This document shows, in pieces, positions 1-9,417 of a stretch of DNA of 28,850 nt (its first letter is position 1; the number at the start of each line of letters is the position of its first letter). The DNA is taken from assembly GCA_044450785.1 (NCBI GenBank), contig JBIOJM010000095.1, positions 1-28,850 on the forward strand, given 5' to 3'. The position numbers and the translations under genes were made by a program. This DNA is from JBIOJM01 sp044450785. Its GTDB lineage: Bacteria > Planctomycetota > Planctomycetia > Isosphaerales > Isosphaeraceae. The notes under the pieces are model-generated. The model ran no database searches and was not told the DNA's origin. It was given only the letters and a program-made list of their open reading frames with translations.

Positions 1-120
1 CGTCTGGCCCGCGCAAAAGCGGCCGGGTCGGCGGCGCTCCCGGGATCGCCAATTTCTCACTTCGGGCGGCGAGCGGTATGGGTCGGTTCCCAGATGGTCT
101 TCACCCCCCCCGAAATCTAA
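1..120 (+). CDS. Possible C-terminal tail of a gene cut by the left edge
   Basis: Frame 1 is open from the window edge to a TAA and encodes 39 residues ending in AVWVGSQMVFTPPEI. The hydrophobic and aromatic ending looks more protein-like than the arginine-rich alternative frames, and the DNA after the stop turns into repeat-bearing intergenic sequence. I do not recognise the family. With so little visible it could be chance. Confidence 0.25.
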   Translation, partial: RLARAKAAGSAALPGSPISHFGRRAVWVGSQMVFTPPEI

Positions 121-608
121 CTTGGTGCGGCTCGCCGCAGCCGCCTCGCCTTGGCCTTCAGGCCCGAATGCGCCACAGATTCAAACAACACGAGCAAGCC
201 CAAAACGCCAAAATCGTGCCCTGTTTTCATCAGCCCACCCCAGCCCTCTCCCACGGGAGAGGGTGCCAGAAACGGCGCACCCGACCGCCTGGGAGTAAAA
301 TCATTCGTCGGTCACACCCTTTGAGCCGGAAGAGTGCCCGTCCGTCCGTCTACCGTCCCCCCAGCACTTCGGCGCGGACTCGTTGCGGCCACCTCCCGGG
401 CTCGATCGGCATTCTCGTCGGAATCGCGCCGGCAATCGGTCGGACCGTGGTTCACCAAGAACAGGTCATGCCCGTCGACCCGCCATCGCCGCGCAGGGCT
501 GGGGTGCGTTCACGCAGGATCGGCACAGTTTTCCCCAACAATCCAGCAATCAGGGTGTCTATTCGAAGCGCCCGTCTGATTCATCCGTCATCGTACCCCC
601 TTCATCCT
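121..608. other. Intergenic region downstream of glgX
   Basis: I see no gene here. Open frames crossing the stretch are arginine, serine and proline rich with no domain signature, and one runs antisense into glgX. The region holds a short palindrome (listed separately) and ends in heptamer repeats at the glgX stop. No U-tract terminator for glgX is obvious. Confidence 0.5.
244..263. repeat. Short palindromic intergenic repeat
   Basis: Arms CCCTCTCCC and GGGAGAGGG are perfect complements separated by two bases. Elements of this form are scattered between genes in many GC-rich bacteria. There is no following T-run, so it reads as a repeat and not a terminator. Confidence 0.6.
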
Positions 609-630
609 TCATCCTTCCGAGACAAGGATG
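603..630. repeat. Heptamer repeat cluster (CATCCTT/AAGGATG) at the glgX stop
   Basis: Two direct CATCCTT units (603-609 and 610-616) are followed by one inverted AAGGATG unit (624-630). The glgX stop codon and its last codons lie inside the cluster. The same heptamer recurs at 19561-19643, again at gene ends. Confidence 0.7.
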
Positions 631-2723
631 ATCGTCGCGTGCGCCTGCACGCGATAGACCTTGAGGACGGGTACGCGGGGGCCTTCATCGTCGGCGACGA
701 TGTCCTCGGGTGAAGGAAGCGCCGTGTCGACGACCCGGCGCCAGGGGCGGCCCGACGGCGCGGCCGGGATGTTGAAATCGAGCGGTTCCGTGTAAGCGTT
801 CATGGCGACGTAGATGTCGCGATCGACCACGTTGGGCCGGTCCGAGCGCCGGCCGTCCAGTGCGAAAGCCAGCGAATGGCTGACGGCGGAGAAGTCGGGC
901 TCGGCGGGGTGAGTGCCGTGCCAGACGATTTCCGGCGGATGTCCAGCTCGTTCGCCTGTGAAGAACGTGCGGCGCCTCAGGACGGGATGTGCTTTCCGCA
1001 GCGCGATCATCATCCGGACGAACCGGAGGAAGCCCGCGTTTCGCTCCCGCGACGACCAGTCGACCCAACCGAGGGGATTATCCTGACACCAGGCGTTGTT
1101 GTTGCCGTGCTGGGTATTCAGGAATTCGTCGCCCGCCAGGATCATGGGCACACCCTGCGAAACCATGAGGGTCGTGATCAGGTTCCGGACTTGCCGGCTC
1201 CTGATCCGGAGCACGGCCGGCAGGTCGGTCGGTCCCTCGGCGCCGCAGTTCCAGCTCCAGTCGGCGTCGGTGCCGTCACGGTTTCCCTCGCCGTTGGCCT
1301 CGTTGTGTTTCGCGTTGTACGAGACCAGGTCGTACAAGGTGAAGCCGTCGTGGCAGCAGATGAAGTTGATGGAATGGAGCGGGCCCCGGTCCCAGTAGAG
1401 GTCGTCGCTGCCGCACAGCCGCGTGGCCATGGCCGAGGTCATGTCGGGATCGCCGCGCCAGAATCGCCGGACGTCGTCGCGATAACGGCCGTTCCAATCC
1501 GACCACCGCCCCTGGCCGGGAAAGTCCCCGAGTTGATAGAGCCCGGCCGCATCCCAGGGCTCGGCGATCAGCTTGGTGTCGCGGAGTAACGAGTCCTCGG
1601 AAATGCGGTTGATGACGGGCGGTTCAATCAGCACGTTACCGCGCCGGTCCCGGCCCAGCACGGAGGCAAGATCGAAACGGAAACCGTCGATCCGCCCCTC
1701 GACGACCCAGTTCCGCAGGCATTCGAGCACGTAGTTGCGAACCACCGGATGGTTGCTGCTGAAGGTGTTGCCGCACCCGCTGAAGTTCAAGTAGCCACCA
1801 CGTTCGTCCAGCATGTAGAAGAGCGTGTTGTCCACTCCGCGGAAGCTGTAAGTCGGTCCGTCATCGCCCGCCTCGGCGGTGTGGTTGAAGACGACGTCCA
1901 AATACACCTCGATCCCGGCTTCGTGGAACTCGTGGACCATCGAGCTGAACTCGTGCCAGGGGGCGAATCGCTCGGGATTGTGGGCATAGGCCGCCTTGGG
2001 CGCGCAGAAGGCGATCGGGTTGTAACCCCAGAAGTTCCGCAGCCTTTCGCCCGTCATCGGATTGACGAAGCGGCAGTCGTTCTCGTCGAACTCATCGATC
2101 GGCAGCAACTCGACGGCGGTGATCCCGAGCTTCTTGAGCTCGGCTGTTTTCTCGGCCAGACCGGCATAGGTGCCGGGATAACGGACCCCCGATCTCGGGT
2201 CGATCGTGTAGCCTCGAACGTGTACTTCATAAATGATCGTGTCTTCCAGCGGCGTTCGGAGGTTGACGGCGTACGGCCGCTCGATCATCGATTCGGCCAT
2301 CAGGCTGCGGCGCGGCAGGTCGCCCGTCGATCCCCACTGACGGCCGCAAGACAAGGCCCGTGAGTACGGGTCGTGGAGGACGTTCCGGGGATCGTAGCGG
2401 TGGCCGTTGTCCTTCGGGCCGTCGACGCGGTAGCCGTAACAGAACTCCTCGGGCAGATTATCGACGCGGACGTGCCAATGGTCACCGGTCCGGTTCAGGA
2501 GCGGGTCAAGTGGGATCTCGGCATAGATGTCGCCGTCGCAGGGCTCCGAAAGGATGAGCCAGACCGCCGTTCCGTGCCGGCAAAGCAACACGAAATTGAT
2601 TCCCGTGGGAGTCGCGATCGCGCCCGCTGGAAGCGGGCTGCCGCGCGAGACGAAGAGCAGGCGGTCACGATAGGTATACTCCCGCGTGGGGGAGGGCACT
2701 CTTTCCTTGATCGTCGTGGGCAT
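609..2723 (-). CDS. glgX: Glycogen debranching enzyme GlgX (isoamylase-type, GH13)
   Basis: A cytoplasmic enzyme expected to hydrolyse alpha-1,6 branches of glycogen or of phosphorylase-trimmed limit dextrin. At 704 aa it has the usual length. An N-terminal CBM48-like domain (about residues 25-130) precedes the GH13 barrel. The four conserved regions are visible: DVVFNHT (276-282), GFRFDLAS (347-354, nucleophile Asp351), AEPWDA (387-392, acid/base Glu388) and CCHDG (456-460). The chosen ATG gives the full N-terminal domain and has AAGG 7 nt upstream. It is divergent from the PSD1 gene and no other glycogen gene is nearby, so it appears to stand alone. The last residues and stop overlap a heptamer repeat cluster, so the extreme C-terminus may be variable between strains. 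The family is secure; substrate preference (glycogen or starch-like polymer) is inferred. Confidence 0.95.
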   Translation of the reverse strand: MPTTIKERVPSPTREYTYRDRLLFVSRGSPLPAGAIATPTGINFVLLCRHGTAVWLILSEPCDGDIYAEIPLDPLLNRTGDHWHVRVDNLPEEFCYGYRVDGPKDNGHRYDPRNVLHDPYSRALSCGRQWGSTGDLPRRSLMAESMIERPYAVNLRTPLEDTIIYEVHVRGYTIDPRSGVRYPGTYAGLAEKTAELKKLGITAVELLPIDEFDENDCRFVNPMTGERLRNFWGYNPIAFCAPKAAYAHNPERFAPWHEFSSMVHEFHEAGIEVYLDVVFNHTAEAGDDGPTYSFRGVDNTLFYMLDERGGYLNFSGCGNTFSSNHPVVRNYVLECLRNWVVEGRIDGFRFDLASVLGRDRRGNVLIEPPVINRISEDSLLRDTKLIAEPWDAAGLYQLGDFPGQGRWSDWNGRYRDDVRRFWRGDPDMTSAMATRLCGSDDLYWDRGPLHSINFICCHDGFTLYDLVSYNAKHNEANGEGNRDGTDADWSWNCGAEGPTDLPAVLRIRSRQVRNLITTLMVSQGVPMILAGDEFLNTQHGNNNAWCQDNPLGWVDWSSRERNAGFLRFVRMMIALRKAHPVLRRRTFFTGERAGHPPEIVWHGTHPAEPDFSAVSHSLAFALDGRRSDRPNVVDRDIYVAMNAYTEPLDFNIPAAPSGRPWRRVVDTALPSPEDIVADDEGPRVPVLKVYRVQAHATIILVSEG

Positions 2724-2857
2724 GATGGCCTTCGCGCGAGACGTCGAGCGGTTGAACGATCGTCGGACGATAATACGACGATGTCGATTTTCGGTCCGCC
2801 AAGGATTTGAAACAACCCGAAAACCACGATATCCTGGACGAAAGAGAGGAGCCGACG

Positions 2858-5203
2858 ATGAGATCCAGCCGAACGCTTTCTACGTGGTGGTCCGCGTGTG
2901 CCTTGGTTCTGTTGCCCGCAATCGCCCGAGCGGACAGTGGCCCCGGCCGGGTCGACTTCAACCGGCAGATCCGCCCGATCCTCTCGGAATCGTGTTATCA
3001 ATGCCATGGCCCTGATCTCAAGAAACGCAAGGCCAGCCTGAGGCTCGACCGCCGCGACGGCTTGTTCCGGACCGCCGACGACACGACGATCGTCGTGCCG
3101 GGCCAACCCGACGAGAGCGAATTGCTGTTCCGGATCACCGCGGAAGACGAGGACCTCCGGATGCCTCCGCCCAAGAGCGGAGGCTGCTTGACACCCGACC
3201 AGGTCAGCCTGATCAGGCGCTGGATCCTCGAGGGGGCCGAGTGGAAGGGGCACTGGGCTTATCTTCCCCCCGAGCGACCGGTGGTTCCAACCGGGCCCGC
3301 CGAACAGGCCGCCGCGGGCGACATCGACCGGTTCATCCTCGCCGGGCTCGCCGAGCAGCGGCTGGAGCCGTCGCCCGAGGCCGGACGGACGACCCTGATC
3401 CGCCGGCTCAGCTTCGACCTGACCGGATTGCCGCCCACGACGCAGGAGGTGGATGCGTTCGAGAGCAACGCCCGGCCCGACGCCTACGAGCGCCTGGTCG
3501 ACCGGCTGCTGGCCTCGCCCCGTTTCGGGGAACGGATGGCCATCTTCTGGCTCGACCTGGTCCGGTTCGCCGACACGACCGGCTACCACGGCGACAATCA
3601 CGTCGATCTGTACCTGTTCCGCGACTACGTGATCCGCTCGTTCAACGAGAACAAGCCGTTCGATCGTTTCACGATCGAGCAGCTCGCCGGCGACCTGCTC
3701 CCGGCGGCGACCGATCTGACGCGCATCGCTTCGGGCTACAACCGCCTGCTCCAGACCACGCAGGAAGGGGGAGCCCAGGCCAAGGAATATGTGGCCAAGT
3801 ATTCCGCGGACCGCGTGCGAAACGTATCGACCGTCTGGCTGGGGGCCACCTTGGGCTGCGCCGAATGCCATGACCACAAGTTCGACCCGTTCACGACCCG
3901 CGAATTCTACAGCCTGGCCGCGTTCTTCGCCGACGTCAAGGAAACCGCGGTCGGCGTCCAGGAGCCGACCTCGTTCCCCACGCCCGAGCAAGCCGCGGCG
4001 CTCAAGCGGATCGAGGACGAGCGCGCGCCCCTGAAGGCGATCAAGAAACCCACGGAAGACGAGCGCCGCCGGCTGGCCGGGCTGGACCAGCGGCTGGGCG
4101 CGTTGCGGCAGCGGATTCCCAGCTCGTTGGTTTCCACGGCGGTCCCACCCCGAGTCATGCGCGTTCTGCCGCGCGGGAACTGGATGAGCGAATCGGGGCC
4201 GGCCGTGACGCCCGGCGTGCCCGGTGCGCTTCCCCCGCTGGGGGTCGCGGACCGCCCGCCGTCGCGGCTCGACCTGGCGCGGTGGCTGGTCGCCGCGAAC
4301 AATCCTCTGCCAGCGCGGGTCATGGTCAACCGGCTGTGGATGCTGGTCTTCGGCCAGGGTCTGGTGGCGACGCTCGACGACTTTGGTTCCCAGGGGTCCT
4401 GGCCCACTCATCCCGAGTTGCTCGACTGGCTGGCGAGTGAGTTCCAGGGCAGCGGTTGGAACGTCAAGGCCATGCTCAAGAGGATGGTGATGTCGAAGAC
4501 CTACCACCAGTCGTCGATCGTCGCGGAGGAGGCCCGGCTGCGCGATCCGGCCAACCGCTGGCTGGCACGCCAGAGCCGGGTCCGGCTCGACGCCGAGCTC
4601 GTCCGCGACAACGCCCTGTCCGTGGCCGGCTTGCTCTCCGACAGGATCGGCGGGCCCAGCGTCAAGCCCTATCAACCGCCGGGCTACTGGGTCTTCCTCA
4701 ATTTCCCCAAGCGCGACTGGGTTGCCGACAAGGGGGAGGACCAGTACCGCCGCGGCCTGTACACGTACTGGCAGCGCACCTTCCTCCATCCCAGCCTGCT
4801 GGCCTTTGATGCGTCGACGCGGGAGGAATGCGTCGTGCATCGGCCGCGGTCGAACACGCCGCTCCAGGCCCTTGTCCTGCTCAACGACCCCACTTACGTC
4901 GAGGCCGCGCGGACCTTCGCGGCGCGGATGATCCGCGAGGGCGGCCCCGGCCAAGAAGCCCGCCTGGAGCGCGGCTTCCGCCTGGCGCTGTCGCGCACGC
5001 CCCGGCCGAGGGAGGTCTCAGTGCTCCTGGGCCTTTTGGCCAAGCACCACGATCAATACAAGCGAGATCCCGCCGCGGCCCGCGCCCTGCTCGGCGAGGG
5101 CGACGCACCTTCACCCCCCGGCATCGATCCGGCCGAGCTGGCCGCCTGGACTTCGATCGCCCGTGTGCTCTTGAACCTGCAGGAAACCATCACCCGGAGC
5201 TGA
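2858..5203 (+). CDS. Planctomycete cytochrome c / PSD1 (DUF1549-DUF1553) secreted protein
   Basis: A 781-aa exported protein of a family greatly expanded in planctomycetes. A signal peptide ends near ADS (residues 25-27). A PSCyt1-type cytochrome c domain follows, with CYQCH at 46-50 and the usual GPDLKKRKASLRLD context. DUF1549 (about 150-360) carries a second CxxCH (334-338, ECHDHKFDP), and DUF1553 (about 465-740) holds the RVMVNRLW and HPELLDWLA motifs. The start at 2858 is chosen over an in-frame ATG 51 nt upstream because it begins directly with the signal peptide and has GAGAGGAG 7 nt before it. It lies 3 nt before a DUF1501 gene, the standard pairing. The pair is often linked to extracellular polymer breakdown or electron transfer, but the substrate is unproven and nothing here identifies it. 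Confidence 0.93.
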   Translation: MRSSRTLSTWWSACALVLLPAIARADSGPGRVDFNRQIRPILSESCYQCHGPDLKKRKASLRLDRRDGLFRTADDTTIVVPGQPDESELLFRITAEDEDLRMPPPKSGGCLTPDQVSLIRRWILEGAEWKGHWAYLPPERPVVPTGPAEQAAAGDIDRFILAGLAEQRLEPSPEAGRTTLIRRLSFDLTGLPPTTQEVDAFESNARPDAYERLVDRLLASPRFGERMAIFWLDLVRFADTTGYHGDNHVDLYLFRDYVIRSFNENKPFDRFTIEQLAGDLLPAATDLTRIASGYNRLLQTTQEGGAQAKEYVAKYSADRVRNVSTVWLGATLGCAECHDHKFDPFTTREFYSLAAFFADVKETAVGVQEPTSFPTPEQAAALKRIEDERAPLKAIKKPTEDERRRLAGLDQRLGALRQRIPSSLVSTAVPPRVMRVLPRGNWMSESGPAVTPGVPGALPPLGVADRPPSRLDLARWLVAANNPLPARVMVNRLWMLVFGQGLVATLDDFGSQGSWPTHPELLDWLASEFQGSGWNVKAMLKRMVMSKTYHQSSIVAEEARLRDPANRWLARQSRVRLDAELVRDNALSVAGLLSDRIGGPSVKPYQPPGYWVFLNFPKRDWVADKGEDQYRRGLYTYWQRTFLHPSLLAFDASTREECVVHRPRSNTPLQALVLLNDPTYVEAARTFAARMIREGGPGQEARLERGFRLALSRTPRPREVSVLLGLLAKHHDQYKRDPAAARALLGEGDAPSPPGIDPAELAAWTSIARVLLNLQETITRS

Positions 5204-5206
5204 GCC

Positions 5207-6670
<1,464 letters not shown>

Positions 6671-6699
6671 GCGTTTTGAAGTTGCGCTTTTTTGATTTC

Positions 6700-6864
6700 G
6701 CCCCGAAGGGGCATTAACATAACAGCCCAGGGCAACGCCCTGGGATATGGAAAACGTGATGACCTGTGCCCTGAAAGGGCGAAACATGGTGTTCAAGCCC
6801 GGCGGTACCGCTCCTCACTTGCCATTGAGGCAGAGAGCCGGTCCTTGTGACGCCCTTTCAGGGC
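6700..6864. repeat. Cluster of small palindromic repeats (REP-like)
   Basis: Three structures lie between the DUF1501 stop and the first sigma-factor unit. GCCCCGAAGGGGC (6700-6712) is a perfect small hairpin. CCCAGGGC-AAC-GCCCTGGG (6726-6744) has perfect 8-bp arms. GCCCTGAAAGGGC (6768-6780) and its exact reverse complement (6852-6864) flank a 71-bp spacer. The first two could help stop DUF1501 transcription, but there is no proper U-tract. No transposase is present. Confidence 0.65.
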
Positions 6865-6916
6865 TCTGCTGAAAGGGGCTCGAAATGGCTAAATCGAGCT
6901 ATGCATCAGGTAATTA

Positions 6917-6946
6917 TTGACCATGAAATAAATTGGATTGTATAGT
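6917..6946 (+). promoter_or_regulatory. Sigma-70-like promoter of sigma-factor copy A
   Basis: TTGACC (-35) and TATAGT (-10) are separated by 18 bp in a locally AT-rich stretch. The arrangement is identical in copy B. Predicted transcription would begin near 6953, leaving a leader of roughly 130 nt before the GTG start. Confidence 0.55.
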
Positions 6947-7080
6947 CTTCATTCTCAGAACAGCTTCGTTACCCCCGGACTTGGCCAAGCTCCCGATCTC
7001 GTTGGTTGATCGTAACTCAAGGTGCGGGCAACTCGGGATGCCGTCGAGTTCGATCCTCTTCAGATGCGAGGTTCCGGACC

Positions 7081-7677
7081 GTGGCCAATCCTCTCACATC
7101 GAAGAGTCTCCTGGCCAAGGCGCGCGACTGCTCGGATCAGGCGGCCTGGCGTCGTCTGACCGAGCTTTACGAGCCCTTGATCGAGAGATGGGTCCGTCCG
7201 CACGTCGCGCAGCGGGCCGATGCCGAGGATCTGGTCCAGGAAGTCATGACGACGCTCGTCCGGGAGTTGCCCGGGTTCGATCACAACCAGCGTACCGGCG
7301 CGTTCCGGGCCTGGCTCCGGACGATCACGATCCATCGCCTGCGTGCTTACTGGGAGAAGCGGGACGCCGGGCCGGCGGTTGCGGGCGGCCCGGACCTGCG
7401 CGAGGCCCTGGCGCAACTGGCCGATCCCACCAGCGAGCTGAGCCAATCCTGGGATGAGGAGCACGACCGGCACGTCACCAAGAGACTGCTCGCGTCGATC
7501 CGGCTGGAATTCCAGCCGGCGACCTGGCGAGCCTTCGAGCTCCAGGTCCAGGACGGCCAGCCGGCCTCGGAGGTTGCCCGGGAACTGAGCCTTTCGGTTA
7601 ACGCCGTCTTGATCGCCAAGTCGCGCGTGCTCAAGAGGTTACGGGAAAAGGCGGCCGGTCTGGTGGATGTTTTTTGA
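7081..7677 (+). CDS. ECF-type RNA polymerase sigma factor, copy A
   Basis: A 198-aa sigma factor of a planctomycete-expanded ECF type. The sigma2 region (about residues 20-90) contains the YEPLIERWV and DAEDLVQEVM motifs; the sigma4 region (about 135-190) ends in a helix-turn-helix (ASEVARELSLSVNAVLIAKS, about 166-185). It should redirect RNA polymerase to a target promoter set that cannot be deduced from this window. The GTG start is supported by copy B, where an in-frame TAA just upstream excludes longer versions. It has 18 amino-acid differences from copy B by my count (about 91% identity), clustered around residues 97-100, 119-122 and the sigma4 helix-turn-helix, so promoter specificity may differ. 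Unlike copy B it is not followed by the zinc-finger gene. Confidence 0.9.
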   Translation: MANPLTSKSLLAKARDCSDQAAWRRLTELYEPLIERWVRPHVAQRADAEDLVQEVMTTLVRELPGFDHNQRTGAFRAWLRTITIHRLRAYWEKRDAGPAVAGGPDLREALAQLADPTSELSQSWDEEHDRHVTKRLLASIRLEFQPATWRAFELQVQDGQPASEVARELSLSVNAVLIAKSRVLKRLREKAAGLVDVF

Positions 7678-7688
7678 GGGGCCGTGAG

Positions 7689-7832
7689 ATGATCCGAGCC
7701 ACTGTCAGACGATCCCTTCAAGTTGCACACCGGCTCCTGGATGTCTCACGCAAGACGCAGGTCAACGAGATCGCGAAGGCGCTTCGAGTCTTGGGCAATC
7801 GCGTCATCATCGGCGTCGAGAAGAACCCCTGA
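7689..7832 (+). CDS. Small ORF of unknown function after sigma copy A
   Basis: A 47-codon frame (MIRATVRRSLQ... to VIIGVEKNP) with GAGGGG 7 nt before its ATG and only 11 nt after the sigma-factor stop. The ribosome-binding sequence is conserved after copy B, but copy B has no ATG there. The basic, amphipathic composition would suit the surviving end of a larger protein. I recognise no family, and it may be a chance frame. Confidence 0.25.
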   Translation: MIRATVRRSLQVAHRLLDVSRKTQVNEIAKALRVLGNRVIIGVEKNP

Positions 7833-8002
7833 CGGTCTTGGGACGGCGGGGGTGGCGCGGTGACAAGTTGGTCTTGACTGGCCTGTGTGTGGGCAAGTCG
7901 GACTTGTGTTTTTGTTGCACTCGCGGGGAGTCGAACCGTGAAGGAGTGGGCGTAAACGCATGCTTACCGCCGCAAGTGTCTGGAAGCGGAGCAGACACCT
8001 TT

Positions 8003-8023
8003 CCCCCCCTTGCGAAGGGGGGG
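8003..8023. repeat. C-run/G-run hairpin
   Basis: CCCCCCCTT-GCG-AAGGGGGGG is a perfect stem of 9 bp with a 3-base loop. A related, imperfect form lies about 340 bp downstream. No T-run follows. Confidence 0.6.
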
Positions 8024-8161
8024 CCAGGGGGGGTGGACGGGGCAAGTTTCAGTATGCTTCGACAGCGTTATCAGGCGGAAGTGGCATGGGCCGAGCAGGC
8101 CAACTCGATTTCCGAGGCGGCTGCCTATTCCCCTCCTAACGCGGCCGCGCCGCAACCGGAT

Positions 8162-8262
8162 GTAGGGTGGGTCGAACGATGCTCAGCATCGTGAGGCCCA
8201 CCGATCGCCACAGCCCGCGCGGTGGGCCTCGCCGCGACGAGTCGCAGCTCGACCCACCCTAC
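8162..8262. repeat. Palindromic intergenic element, MITE-like
   Basis: The left arm (8162-8202) begins GTAGGGTGGGTCGA and ends GAGGCCCACC. The right arm (8221-8262) begins GGTGGGCCTC and ends TCGACCCACCCTAC. The arm ends are perfect complements, with mismatches only in the middle of each arm and an 18-bp loop. It has no coding capacity. The form matches small non-autonomous palindromic repeats; I see no target-site duplication. Confidence 0.7.
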
Positions 8263-8338
8263 GGCACGGTTCCGCGCCCGCCACAGCCCGACCTAAGATG
8301 CGCGCACGGCGCAAACATCCGACGGAGGTAGAATCTAA

Positions 8339-8362
8339 CCCCCCTTTGTTGCGAAGGGGGGG
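8339..8362. repeat. Imperfect C-run/G-run hairpin
   Basis: Six C followed by TTTGTTGCGAA and seven G. It resembles the 8003 hairpin with three extra bases in the loop, which suggests one dispersed repeat family. Confidence 0.5.
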
Positions 8363-8560
8363 AAAGACGACGGCGTGTTCGAAGCGGGGGAACGCGCGCA
8401 GCGAAACCGGGATGAGCACTCAACCGATGCAAGAGCAACTTTTCATCACCCCACGGCGGCCGACTTCCAGCTCTCCCGAACGGCGGCCGATCACACGGGG
8501 TCTGGCGGACAAGCGCAAGCGGCTCGGAATGGGTGAAACGAGCGTTGTATCAGGTAATTA

Positions 8561-8590
8561 TTGACCATGAAATGAATTGGAATGTATAGT
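8561..8590 (+). promoter_or_regulatory. Sigma-70-like promoter of sigma-factor copy B
   Basis: TTGACC, 18-bp spacer, TATAGT, as in copy A. Both hexamers survive unchanged while spacer and leader bases differ, which suggests selection on the promoter or recent duplication. Confidence 0.55.
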
Positions 8591-8724
8591 CTTTATTCTC
8601 AGAACCGCTTCGCTACTTCTGGACTTGGCCGAGCTCCCGATATCGTCGGTTGATCGGATCTCATGGAGCGGGCAACTCAGGATGCCGTCGAGGTCGGTCC
8701 TCTTAACGTGCGAGGTTCCGGACC

Positions 8725-9321
8725 GTGGCCAATCCTCTCACCTCGAAGAGTCTCCTGGTCAAGGCGCGCGACCGCTCGGATCAGGCGGCCTGGCGTCGTC
8801 TGACGGAGCTTTACGAGCCCTTGATCGAGAGATGGGTCCGTCCTCACGTCGCGCAGCGGGCCGATGCCGAGGATCTGGTCCAGGAGGTCATGACCACGCT
8901 CGTCCGGGAGTTGCCCGGGTTCGATCACAACCAGCGGCCAGGCGCGTTCCGGGCCTGGCTCCGGACGATCACGGTCCATCGCCTGCGGGCATACTGGGAG
9001 AAACGGGACGCCCGGCTGGCGTCCGCGGGCGGCCCGGACCTGCGCGAGGCCCTCGCGCAACTGGCCGATCCGACCAGCGCGCTCTGTGAGTCCTGGGATG
9101 AAGAACACGACCGGCACGTCACCAAGACCCTGCTCAAGTCGATCCGGCTCGAATTCCAGCCGGCGACCTGGAGAGCTTTCGAACGCCAAGTCCAGGACGG
9201 CCAGCCGGCCTCGGATGTCGCCCAGGATCTGGGGATTTCGGTAAACGCCGTCTTGATTGCCAAGTCACGCGTTCTCAAGAGGTTACGGGAAAAGGCGGCC
9301 GGGCTGGTGGATGTTTTTTGA
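8725..9321 (+). CDS. ECF-type RNA polymerase sigma factor, copy B
   Basis: A 198-aa paralogue of the upstream copy with the same sigma2 (DAEDLVQEVM) and sigma4 (ASDVAQDLGISVNAVLIAKS) regions. The GTG start is fixed by an in-frame TAA about 20 nt before it. It is followed 96 nt later by a small zinc-finger protein, the usual order for an ECF sigma and its anti-sigma regulator, and then by a lipoprotein and a DUF1559 gene on the same strand. In this phylum such sigma factors often sit beside Ser/Thr kinase genes; here the nearest kinase is on the opposite strand past the DUF1559 gene. Targets are unknown. Functional retention is likely because the frame is intact. Confidence 0.92.
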   Translation: MANPLTSKSLLVKARDRSDQAAWRRLTELYEPLIERWVRPHVAQRADAEDLVQEVMTTLVRELPGFDHNQRPGAFRAWLRTITVHRLRAYWEKRDARLASAGGPDLREALAQLADPTSALCESWDEEHDRHVTKTLLKSIRLEFQPATWRAFERQVQDGQPASDVAQDLGISVNAVLIAKSRVLKRLREKAAGLVDVF

Positions 9322-9417
9322 GGGGCCGTGAAAGGATCGGGCGCTTGCACTGCTTTCCCTTATGTCGGTAGAGAGCTGATCCTCATGACACCCGATCAAG
9401 CCAAGGAGACCGCGACG

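Larger units (their letters stand above)
6905..7690 (+). repeat. Direct repeat copy A: promoter, leader and ECF sigma gene
   Basis: This segment matches 8549-9334 without any insertion or deletion. The offset is 1644 bp at the left border, at both GTG starts and at both stops. Similarity starts at ATCAGGTAATTATTGACCAT and fades a few bases after the sigma-factor stop, past GAGGGGCCGTGA. It is a diverged duplication covering promoter, leader and gene. Confidence 0.85.
7833..8548. other. Repeat-rich spacer between the two sigma-factor copies
   Basis: No convincing gene is visible on either strand. The stretch holds a C-run/G-run hairpin near 8003, a ~101-bp palindromic element at 8162 and a related C/G-run hairpin at 8339. 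A frame spanning 7838-8194 runs through the first hairpin and ends inside the palindrome, so it is rejected as a gene. Confidence 0.6.
8549..9334 (+). repeat. Direct repeat copy B: promoter, leader and ECF sigma gene
   Basis: Second copy of the unit at 6905-7690, colinear throughout. The 25-base left border differs from copy A by little or nothing; the leader shows scattered substitutions; the gene differs at 18 codons by translation. Confidence 0.85.

Noticed and set aside
78..713. Plus-strand open frame of 211 codons near the left edge
   Set aside because: It runs through a palindromic repeat and heptamers and then antisense into glgX. It has no ribosome-binding site or domain.
2495..4954. 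Long minus-strand open frame of 819 codons
   Set aside because: It lies antisense to the PSD1 gene and the start of glgX, both of which have clear family motifs. Its translation is Arg/Gly/Pro-rich with no domain; long antisense frames are expected in GC-rich coding DNA.
7838..8194. Plus-strand open frame in the spacer between sigma copies
   Set aside because: It reads through a C/G-run hairpin and ends inside the MITE-like palindrome; composition is that of non-coding DNA.
6700..9334. Insertion sequence or composite transposon carrying the sigma factor
   Set aside because: No transposase frame and no terminal inverted repeats at the borders of the duplicated units. The palindromes present are small and non-coding.
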